The translations under genes and the position numbers were made by a program. From contig CAYZJC010000025.1 in the NCBI GenBank assembly GCA_964478775.1, forward strand, positions 1 through 24,654: a DNA stretch of 24,654 nucleotides, written 5' to 3'. The DNA comes from PNMQ01 sp964478775. GTDB taxonomy: Bacteria; Pseudomonadota; Alphaproteobacteria; Paracaedibacterales; CAIOTO01. Shown here piece by piece: positions 7,960-14,767 of this stretch. How positions within the stretch are numbered: the stretch's first letter is position 1; every line of letters begins with the position of its first letter. Below the pieces are notes generated by a model. That model was not told the origin of the DNA. It did not search any database and saw nothing but the letters and a program-made list of their open reading frames with translations.

Positions 7960-10485
7960 ATGAAACTTAGAAATTTAAAATACGCATTACTATTAACAAC
8001 AGTCCTAGGGGCAAGTGACGGCTTTGCTGCACTTTCAGCAACAGATATTCAAGCGGACAACACAGCACACGCAATTACTGGCGGAGCCGTTTTGATAGCT
8101 TCTGTTGATGGCACAACATATGGTGGGGTGCTAACATCAGCTGGTGGTGCGGAAGCTGTTGCATTTTTAGACACAACAAACGAAATCACTTTTAGCAGCA
8201 CAATTGGTGCAACTGGTGCTAATAATAACGTTATTTTAGATATCGTCAATGATGCTACAGTGAATCTAAGTAACGCAACAACATTTTGGCCAACTTCAGG
8301 AGATGCAGTTGGGGCTTTGCGCGTTCATGGTGCTGCAACACTTATATTCCCACTGACAGTTCCTGTATTTGACACAACTGCCTACACTGAAATATTTAAC
8401 AATACGACGATGGAATTTGGTGCTGATGCATTAGATTTCACTTCCCCAATTTATATTGCCCCTGGTTGCACCTTAACACTTCAAATGACAACCGCTGGCC
8501 ATGACGTAACATTGTCAGGTATTATCTCTGGTGGTGGTAACTTAATTTGGGCAGGTGACACAGGTAGCGTATTGACACTTTCAGCTGCCAACACCTTAAT
8601 TGGAAACATTATTGTAACAGGTGCTGGTACAATTTCACACACTAGCAACATTTCTGGTTCAGCAATCGCCATTAACGGTGCACGCGCACTGTTTACCCCA
8701 ACAACGACAACAACCTTTGGTGCAATTACAGCAGTCGCTGATACCGTTAATTATACTGAAGCTGTTGCCGTGCTTGACTCAAGCTTTTCCTCAACAGACA
8801 CAGCAGTTTTTGCAAGCAACTCATTTGGTACAGCTGATAATAACGTCGTGCTGTCTGTTGAAGGTTCAGGAACTGTGCAACTAGGTGGTGCTGGTGCACA
8901 AGTGTTCTATGGTTCTGCAACTGGTGGCTCACTACGTTTGATTGGTAGCCCAATCATTGAATTTCCAAGCTCTATACCAGCATTTACTGCAAATACAGCT
9001 GGTGATTCATCTTACATTGACGTGTTAAGCGATAGCACACTTGACTTTGGAACTTTAACTGGTACATTAGCGGCTGCAATCGTCATTGAAAAAGGTAAAA
9101 CCTTAACAGTAAACGTAGATGCTGGTGCGACCGCGACTTTAAGTGGTATTATTTCTGGTGAAGGTAACCTTGTCATGACAGGTGTTGGAACCTTGAAGCT
9201 AACAGGCGTCAACACATATACAGGCACAACGACACGTTCTGGTACAGGTACACTTTACCTCACGCCACTTGCCTTGTCTGAAAACCAAACTTATGCAACA
9301 GCACTCGCCATTCCAAGCGGTGTTGTTCAGCCGTTTAACGTGACATCAGGCACAGCGACAATTTCTTCTATTTTGTCAGGTGCTGGTTCCATTCAAAAAT
9401 TGGGTTCAGGTATCTTGCAATTGTCTGCTGCGAACACCTTTACAGGTAAGATTTACGTTGGTGATGGTTCAGCTGCCGCTGGTCGCCTTGCTGTCTTGAA
9501 CGCAGCTGGTTTAGGTTCAGGAACGGAAGCTATCGTCGTGGCAGCATCTTCTGCAGCAACCTTGATGAATGGTACCGCTGCTGCTGCGCTTACATTTAGC
9601 ACATCACGTCCCCTTCAATTATCTGCAGCCTTGGCTGTTTCTGTGCCACATTCCGCATCTGTCATGAACTTAAATGGTGTTGTATCTGGTGCTTTTGCAG
9701 TGACCAAGCAAGATGCAGGTCGCTTAAACTTAGGGGCTGTCAACACTTACACAGGTGGTACAACATTCTCTGCCGGTATCATAGGTCTAACTTATGTTTC
9801 AGGTTTAGGAACGGGTACATTGACTTCATCTAACGACACCACTGTTTACTTACCAACTGGTGCGAACGGTGTTAACACAATGACCAATGCTTTGACTTTG
9901 GGCGGGGTGACAACCTTTAACTCAGCTGCAGTTGCAGATAACATTACCTTATCTGGCGCAATCACTGGGGCTGGCACCTTCAAAAAAGCTGGTGTTGGTG
10001 CGGTAACATTGTCCAGTACAGGCAATACAATCACTGGTGGTGTACAGCTTGGTGGTGGTACTGTTAAAATTGGCGCTGCAGGTGCACTCAGCACAGCTGC
10101 TGCATCAACAGTAACCGTGTTATCTTCTTCAACGCTAGAATGGACAGGAACCTATGCCCTAACAGCTGGCCAAGATATTGCTATCAACTCTGGTGCAGCA
10201 CTCAGCTTGAACGTTCCTGCTGGTTATAACGGTACAATTGCTGGTGATATTTCAGGTGCAGGTACATGGACAAAGCTTGGCGCTGGTAACCTTACCGTAA
10301 CCCCTGCAAGCGGCAACAGCCAATCAGGTAACATGACCCACTCAGCTGGTAAAGTAACATTTGGTGGTACAGGTAACATTTTCGGTACCGGTTCAGATGT
10401 CATGGCTGTTGGTACAGTTATCACTACAAACGGTGCATCACGTACCATTGAAGCTGTAACAGCAATTAACTTTGCAGTCTCATAA
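7960..10485 (+). CDS. Exported protein of passenger-associated (PATR) beta-strand repeats, no beta-barrel
   Basis: An 841-residue Gly/Ala/Ser/Thr-rich protein with a signal peptide (basic start, hydrophobic core, cleavage probably after residue 23 or 24). It contains six autotransporter-associated beta-strand repeats at about 185-215, 394-423, 467-498, 571-601, 663-694 and 760-791. Each follows a pattern like LSGIISGxGxLxKxGxGxLxLSxxNTYTG. Such repeats are known to form beta-helix passengers. However, the usual C-terminal membrane barrel of about 260 residues is absent: the frame ends after a short FAVS tail and a terminator follows closely. It could be a surface or secreted adhesin-like protein carried by another route, or a truncated autotransporter. 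GGAG nine bases upstream supports the start. Transcribed alone between two terminators. Its low-complexity, relatively GC-rich codons differ from its neighbours. Confidence 0.8.
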   Translation: MKLRNLKYALLLTTVLGASDGFAALSATDIQADNTAHAITGGAVLIASVDGTTYGGVLTSAGGAEAVAFLDTTNEITFSSTIGATGANNNVILDIVNDATVNLSNATTFWPTSGDAVGALRVHGAATLIFPLTVPVFDTTAYTEIFNNTTMEFGADALDFTSPIYIAPGCTLTLQMTTAGHDVTLSGIISGGGNLIWAGDTGSVLTLSAANTLIGNIIVTGAGTISHTSNISGSAIAINGARALFTPTTTTTFGAITAVADTVNYTEAVAVLDSSFSSTDTAVFASNSFGTADNNVVLSVEGSGTVQLGGAGAQVFYGSATGGSLRLIGSPIIEFPSSIPAFTANTAGDSSYIDVLSDSTLDFGTLTGTLAAAIVIEKGKTLTVNVDAGATATLSGIISGEGNLVMTGVGTLKLTGVNTYTGTTTRSGTGTLYLTPLALSENQTYATALAIPSGVVQPFNVTSGTATISSILSGAGSIQKLGSGILQLSAANTFTGKIYVGDGSAAAGRLAVLNAAGLGSGTEAIVVAASSAATLMNGTAAAALTFSTSRPLQLSAALAVSVPHSASVMNLNGVVSGAFAVTKQDAGRLNLGAVNTYTGGTTFSAGIIGLTYVSGLGTGTLTSSNDTTVYLPTGANGVNTMTNALTLGGVTTFNSAAVADNITLSGAITGAGTFKKAGVGAVTLSSTGNTITGGVQLGGGTVKIGAAGALSTAAASTVTVLSSSTLEWTGTYALTAGQDIAINSGAALSLNVPAGYNGTIAGDISGAGTWTKLGAGNLTVTPASGNSQSGNMTHSAGKVTFGGTGNIFGTGSDVMAVGTVITTNGASRTIEAVTAINFAVS
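8146..9228 (+). repeat. Tandem domain duplication inside the PATR protein
   Basis: Residues about 63-215 and 267-423 align along their length. Both begin EAVA-LD, contain (N)NNV-L-V followed by TV-L, then LR--G---I-FP--P-F, TL/TM-(D/E)FG, and end with TLSGIISGxGNL. The DNA is clearly diverged, so the duplication is old. Confidence 0.7.
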
Positions 10486-10524
10486 AAATAAACATCCCCC
10501 TTAAGTGGTGTTTATCTATAACAC

Positions 10525-10554
10525 AAAAAAGCCCGGCAGTTTGTCGGGCTTTTT
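10525..10554. terminator. Bidirectional terminator between the PATR gene and coq7
   Basis: Stem GCCCGGCA/TGTCGGGC (one G-T pair) with a 4-base loop, flanked by a run of A on the left and T on the right, so it can end transcripts from both strands. A weaker hairpin (ATAAACA/TGTTTAT) sits just before it. Confidence 0.88.
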
Positions 10555-10603
10555 CATATGGCACACCCATTCACGTGTGCAAGTTCCACTAAGGCGTAAA
10601 GCT

Positions 10604-11203
10604 TTAAATGCGTTTAGCAACCTTAATGGCAACTTTCGTGAGGGTTCTAATCAAGGTAGATGTTATGGGGTAGCGTTTGCTTAAATCAACCCCAGCTTGT
10701 TGATTGGCAATATCTTTATGTTCGCATTCATCTGCTCTGCATTTTTCAATTAAGGCTGTAAGGTCTGCTTCTTCTACCGTTTTGACTTCCCCGTCACCTT
10801 TTTGAAGGGTTGCGATTTGACTTTGGTAATGTTCATCAATCACGGTTTCTACAGCAACTGTACAGGTGTGGGCAAAATCGCGCCCCATCCACGCAGTCAT
10901 AGCCCCAAGGGCAAAGCCCCCCACATGCCACAAGGGCTGTAACAAAGAAGGGCGAATGCCTTTGTCTATCAAAATATGGGTAAAAGCGTCAAGGTGTTCT
11001 TGTTCTTGTTCTGCCATGTGGGCAATTGTTTCATCATGCCCCAAAACAAATAATTGTCCTTTATAAATTTGCTTAGCCCCATATTCCCCTGCATGATTAA
11101 CACGAATCATTTGGTCGAAGGGGGCTTGCTGAAGGGATTCATTTGTTTTTTTAAACGCCCATTTGCTAGCCATTTTACCAAACTGATATAACGTAGAGTT
11201 CAT
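10604..11203 (-). CDS. coq7: Demethoxyubiquinone hydroxylase Coq7
   Basis: Diiron hydroxylase that adds the last hydroxyl group in ubiquinone synthesis, at the inner membrane. Both diiron half-sites are visible: E40 (RVNHAGEYGA) with E67xxH70, and E119 with E159xxH162 (DECEH). I chose the ATG at 11203, giving 199 residues, because AAGGA lies seven bases upstream. A longer frame from a TTG at 11260 would overlap the preceding gene and add nothing conserved. It lies 25 bases behind the YdcF-like gene. The bidirectional terminator lies 50 bases downstream. Confidence 0.95.
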   Translation of the reverse strand: MNSTLYQFGKMASKWAFKKTNESLQQAPFDQMIRVNHAGEYGAKQIYKGQLFVLGHDETIAHMAEQEQEHLDAFTHILIDKGIRPSLLQPLWHVGGFALGAMTAWMGRDFAHTCTVAVETVIDEHYQSQIATLQKGDGEVKTVEEADLTALIEKCRADECEHKDIANQQAGVDLSKRYPITSTLIRTLTKVAIKVAKRI

Positions 11204-11228
11204 ATGAAATTCCTTTTTCTTTAAAAAC

Positions 11229-11801
11229 TTAATTAAGTTTGGTGTCACACCAGCGCACAACCAATTTTAAATATTCACCCCAAAGCAGTTTGATACTTTT
11301 TTTATTTAAACCATGCACTGTTTTTAAAGGGTGCGCTATCACTTTGACAGTTGGAGAAAATCGTTTTAATTCCAATATACTGCGTTGAAGGTGATAGTCA
11401 GCTGTCACAAGGCGAATAGAGGTGAGGTTGTGGTCTTGAATCCACTGTGCTGACTCTTGTGCATTTTGAATCGTGTTTTGTGCCAAATACCCTAAGTGGG
11501 CTTCCTTCACTAATGCGTGAGACTGAAGGGGGATATCTTGCTTTGCAGCCAGGGTATGCGCACTCACTTTATGGTGCACCCCTGAAATATATAGTTTTTT
11601 ACCAAGGCCTTGTTTGTATAGATTAACCCCATACGCGACTCTGCCTTTGCCACCAGTTAAGACAATAATGCCATCCGTAACCGTTTGCATATCTAGGTTG
11701 TGTTCACGCAACTGCCATAAGAAGAGAATAAACCCCATGACAACTGCCGCCGCCAACAAACTAATGGCATGGGTGATTGCTAAACAAGTTTTATAAAACA
11801 A
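11229..11801 (-). CDS. YdcF/DUF218-family membrane protein
   Basis: A 190-residue protein with one N-terminal transmembrane segment (about 10-30) and a DUF218 domain exposed outside the cytoplasm. The family hallmarks are TDGIIVLTGGKGRVAYGVNLY, then YISG, and later a conserved (V)TADYHLQRS. Family members such as SanA and YdcF are linked to envelope integrity, but the biochemical role is unsettled. The start is a TTG preceded at about 11 bases by AAAGG; the next in-frame ATG would remove most of the membrane anchor, so TTG is preferred. It sits between gshB (118 bases upstream) and coq7 (25 bases downstream) and is probably cotranscribed with coq7. Confidence 0.83.
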   Translation of the reverse strand: MFYKTCLAITHAISLLAAAVVMGFILFLWQLREHNLDMQTVTDGIIVLTGGKGRVAYGVNLYKQGLGKKLYISGVHHKVSAHTLAAKQDIPLQSHALVKEAHLGYLAQNTIQNAQESAQWIQDHNLTSIRLVTADYHLQRSILELKRFSPTVKVIAHPLKTVHGLNKKSIKLLWGEYLKLVVRWCDTKLN

Positions 11802-11919
11802 ATGGAGTGAAACCTTTTTTTAATTTCATATGTTCACTTTAAAGTAATTGGCGAATAAAAAAAAGTGTGCAGTTGATAATTTAGCTATTTTTAATGGGTG
11901 TTTTATAAAATAGAGGTGC

Positions 11920-12894
11920 TCAATAACAATTTGTGATTGCGTTCCAAAAGTCAACCTCAAGGCTTGTGCCATAAAGTTTATTTGCATACACAAACCCTGT
12001 GGGTGATGTCACATTGACTTCAATTAACTTATCATCAATGGCATCTACACCTGCGAGCATAAAAAGATTGTCTTTTAAAAATGGCCCCATATGACTTGCG
12101 ATGTGGGTATCGGCGGCTGTAATGTCACATGAATGAGCGGTACCACCAATGGCTGTGTTAGAACGTATTTGACCTTCCTCTGGAATACGTTTAAAAACTG
12201 CTTTAAGTTCACCATTAATGAAAATAAGTCGTCGTTCATTATGACTAACATTAGGTAGAAATTCTTGCACGATAATGCCTTGTGGATAATGTGTGCACCA
12301 CATCTGCACAAGCACTTTTGTGTTAGTGTCTTTTGCTTGAATAAGAATAACATTGTCACCCCCACAACCATGCAATGGCTTTAAGACAGCGCGTCCATGG
12401 GTGTTGATAAAGTCTAAGATAACATCTTGCTGTGACGTGATGCATGTTTTGGGAATAAGGTGCACAAACTGCAAAGGGATTGTTTTTTCTTTATATAAAA
12501 GCAATGATCGTGGACAATTATACACATGCGTTGTTTTAGGAAGCTGCATCAACATATCTAGCACAGTGATATATTGCATATCATACGGCGGGTCTTGCCT
12601 GATAAAAACCCATTTCACTTCATTAAGGCATACGGTTGTTATTTGTGTAGAAACATGCAGGGAATTGTCTGCTTGTATATTAAAAAAACGCCCTTTGGCA
12701 TAGACCTGATTGTTGATGGTGAATAAATTTTTTGGCTCAAACGCAAATGTTACCTGTTCGCGCCTGCACGCTTCTTTTGCCAGAAGAAGAGATGTATCCG
12801 ATTCTCTGTTTAAAGATTCAAAGGGGTCTATGCAAAAGGCAGCAATGGGGCCTTTAGGCAAAGAAAGCGTGTGAGCGTAATGAATATTCGTCAT
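11920..12894 (-). CDS. gshB: Glutathione synthetase
   Basis: ATP-grasp ligase joining gamma-glutamylcysteine and glycine to make glutathione. Recognisable GshB elements in order: CIDPFESLNRESDTS near the N-terminus, RQDPPYDMQYIT in the middle, NCPRSL, the ATP-grasp KPLHGCGGDNV, ERRLIFINGE, RSNTAIGGTA and the Mg-binding EVNVTSPTG close to the end. The length of 324 residues is near the family norm, with about 15 extra residues at the N-terminus. No ribosome-binding site precedes the ATG; a TATAAT lies only eight bases before it, suggesting a leaderless message. gshA is not in the window. Confidence 0.94.
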   Translation of the reverse strand: MTNIHYAHTLSLPKGPIAAFCIDPFESLNRESDTSLLLAKEACRREQVTFAFEPKNLFTINNQVYAKGRFFNIQADNSLHVSTQITTVCLNEVKWVFIRQDPPYDMQYITVLDMLMQLPKTTHVYNCPRSLLLYKEKTIPLQFVHLIPKTCITSQQDVILDFINTHGRAVLKPLHGCGGDNVILIQAKDTNTKVLVQMWCTHYPQGIIVQEFLPNVSHNERRLIFINGELKAVFKRIPEEGQIRSNTAIGGTAHSCDITAADTHIASHMGPFLKDNLFMLAGVDAIDDKLIEVNVTSPTGFVYANKLYGTSLEVDFWNAITNCY

Positions 12895-12902
12895 AAATTT
12901 AT

Positions 12903-12908
12903 ATTATA
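12903..12908 (-). promoter_or_regulatory. Possible -10 box of gshB (leaderless start)
   Basis: On the minus strand TATAAT ends eight bases before the gshB ATG, so transcription would begin at or within a base or two of the start codon. The -35 position would fall in the T-tract of the terminator of the BI-1 gene and has no good match to TTGACA. Confidence 0.35.
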
Positions 12909-12923
12909 AAAATGAAATGTTAT

Positions 12924-12952
12924 AAAAAAAACCGCAGGAATGTGGCCTGCGG
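12924..12952 (-). terminator. Rho-independent terminator of the BI-1 family gene
   Basis: A perfect 7-base stem CCGCAGG/CCTGCGG with a 7-base loop is followed on the minus strand by eight T. It lies 68 bases past the stop of the BI-1 gene and only 29 bases before gshB. Confidence 0.9.
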
Positions 12953-13020
12953 TAAGGTTAAGTGATTTGTCCTCATTGCATGCTGAGATTGCCCCAGATT
13001 ATAAGTGACAAGCCATAAAG

Positions 13021-13719
13021 TTAACGACGATCACCGAATAACCTTAGCAATGCCAAGAAGATATTAACAAAGTCGATATACAAAGTAATCGCGCCAAATA
13101 TGGCTTTCTTTGTTGCCACTTCCGAACAATCAGATTCCAGGTATATTTCTTTGATCTTTTGTACATCGTACGCTGTAAGGCCTGTAAAAACTAATACTAT
13201 AGCGATTGACAAGAAAAATGACATCATGCCATTTTGTAACCACATGTTTATGAGTGAAGCAATAATGATGCCCCATACACCCATGATTAAGAATGAACCC
13301 ATTGAGGTTAAGTCTTTCTTTGTGGTGTAACCATATAAAGCCATAGAGCCAAAGACAATACATGTTGTCAAAAAGATATTAACAACGCTAGCTGTTGTGT
13401 ACAGTGCGAGTGAATAAGCAATAGAAAGCCCCATTAACCCAGCGTATACCCAAAACATTGTTTGCGCAGTAGATGCTGCCATTGTTTGAATGCGTGATGA
13501 AAGAAACAAAACGAATGCTAGTGGCGCAAAAAGTATAACATAAGCCATTGCTCCACCCGGCATTGCGCCAGATTGCATAAACAAATAGGCAACAAGGCCT
13601 GAAAAACCTAAACCACCGGCCATGTAACTAAATACACGCACCATGAAGTCGCGCAGGCCAATGTCGATCTGGGCTGAAGATGTCGTCCTGTAAATTGGAC
13701 CATTATCAAATCTTGACAT
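13021..13719 (-). CDS. Bax inhibitor-1/YccA family membrane protein
   Basis: A 232-residue protein with about seven transmembrane segments. Family features are GLRDFMVRVFSYMAGGL at the N-terminus, YGYTTKKDLTSMGSFL in the middle, the TAYDVQKIKE loop, and the end ALTLYIDFVNIFLALLRLFG-like sequence. Relatives (YbhL, YccA, BsYetJ) include pH-dependent calcium leak channels and an FtsH inhibitor, so the exact role is unknown. An AAAGGAG ribosome-binding site lies seven bases before the ATG. It has its own promoter and terminator and appears monocistronic. Confidence 0.93.
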   Translation of the reverse strand: MSRFDNGPIYRTTSSAQIDIGLRDFMVRVFSYMAGGLGFSGLVAYLFMQSGAMPGGAMAYVILFAPLAFVLFLSSRIQTMAASTAQTMFWVYAGLMGLSIAYSLALYTTASVVNIFLTTCIVFGSMALYGYTTKKDLTSMGSFLIMGVWGIIIASLINMWLQNGMMSFFLSIAIVLVFTGLTAYDVQKIKEIYLESDCSEVATKKAIFGAITLYIDFVNIFLALLRLFGDRR

Positions 13720-13764
13720 AATATACTCCTTTAAAATGTTTGTTCAAATTATGTCTGCACATAC

Positions 13765-13793
13765 ATAATATCATTTTTGCCTTGTATATACAA
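13765..13793 (-). promoter_or_regulatory. Sigma-70-type promoter of the BI-1 gene, overlapped by a palindrome
   Basis: On the minus strand TTGTAT (13788-13793), a 17-base spacer and TATTAT (13765-13770) lie about 45 bases before the start codon. The 12-base perfect palindrome TTGTATATACAA (13782-13793) covers the -35 box and could be an operator. Confidence 0.5.
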
Positions 13794-13835
13794 CAAGCGA
13801 TATGGTGTTGACACAAACGATAGTGTGAGCTTTTG

Positions 13836-14597
13836 TTAATAGGTAATTAATAATACTGTTGCAATTTGCCTAACATGAAAGCTTAGTGGATCGTTTGGTG
13901 TAGCAAACAAGATAGGGTCATTGAAAGCTGGATATAATTTAATCAATTCTTCTTGAAAGTGATGATAAATCGGGCCAGAGTCTGCACTTTTTCCAATTAA
14001 ATAGGCAAAGGTAAATTTTTGCACAAACCAGGCCTTGGCGCCTGAAAAAGTAATTTTACACTCTGTCCTTGCGTCATACACATAAAGATTTCCGCACTTA
14101 GCCAAATACTCTGTACAACTAACAAGTGTTGCGGGATCTAACGACATGATGGTTGAATCGGGTATTAATACGCCATGTGGAAAAGGAAACTCAAGCGAAC
14201 CCATGAGCCGAGGTCTTGTTTCAGATGTTGATAAATTACCGTCTTCAAAGGAAGTGAAATAAGAAGGTGTTTCATTGATCTTAGTGTTGCCTTGGTAGGT
14301 GCGTATCACTTTGACGTCGTACATATCTGGTGATAAATGCTCTTGCCTTAAGAAAGGTTGTATAAAACGCCTCATTTGTGCTTTTTCATATGCACTATAA
14401 GGGTCGGTAACGACATGGTCCCTAATAAAAAAATTATTTCCTGCGTCAGCAAAGGAATGATGCTGCATTAAATTGGCCATACGTGTATAGGATAAGTTTG
14501 ATCGCACAATGTGTCGCGACATGATGGCATGGCTTTGCCCCATGGTAACCGCTATTAAAACGAGAAATAAAAATAATTTTGCTATAGGATTTTGCAT
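13836..14597 (-). CDS. Secreted protein of unknown function
   Basis: I do not recognise this protein. With the ATG at 14597, which has AGGAA seven bases upstream, it is 253 residues and begins with a clear signal peptide (hydrophobic KLFLFLVLIAVTMG, cleavage likely after SHA at residue 24). A longer frame starting at 14642 lacks such a site. The mature part has no further membrane segment. Three cysteines lie at C161, C168 and C180, the middle stretch is rich in Pro, Ser and Thr, and the C-terminus ends in a hydrophobic strand (IATVLLITY). It is divergent from the exported subtilase-like gene, with 170 bases between the two starts. Confidence 0.7.
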   Translation of the reverse strand: MQNPIAKLFLFLVLIAVTMGQSHAIMSRHIVRSNLSYTRMANLMQHHSFADAGNNFFIRDHVVTDPYSAYEKAQMRRFIQPFLRQEHLSPDMYDVKVIRTYQGNTKINETPSYFTSFEDGNLSTSETRPRLMGSLEFPFPHGVLIPDSTIMSLDPATLVSCTEYLAKCGNLYVYDARTECKITFSGAKAWFVQKFTFAYLIGKSADSGPIYHHFQEELIKLYPAFNDPILFATPNDPLSFHVRQIATVLLITY

Positions 14598-14718
14598 ATA
14601 AAAGTTCCTGCATGACGTGACTGTATATAAAATTCTAATCAAATTTTATATTTATGCCTACAAAAATGTGAGGTACACCCTACACAATTACAAGAAAATC
14701 CAGATCTTGTTAACTATT

Positions 14719-14747
14719 TTGGCTTATAAATAATTATTAAGTATTAT
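14719..14747 (+). promoter_or_regulatory. Possible promoter of the subtilase-like gene
   Basis: TTGGCT (14719-14724), a 17-base spacer and TATTAT (14742-14747), 20 bases before the ATG. The leader would be short, and only a weak GAGAG ribosome-binding site is seen. Confidence 0.4.
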
Positions 14748-14767
14748 ATTGCGAGAGAATTATTATC

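Noticed and set aside
8049..10448. Several open frames opposite the PATR repeat gene
   Set aside because: They are Pro/Val-rich mirror images of Gly/Thr-rich repeat codons, without ribosome-binding sites.
11204..11260. Longer coq7 beginning at a TTG inside the YdcF-like gene
   Set aside because: No ribosome-binding site and no family conservation, while the ATG at 11203 has AAGGA at ideal spacing.
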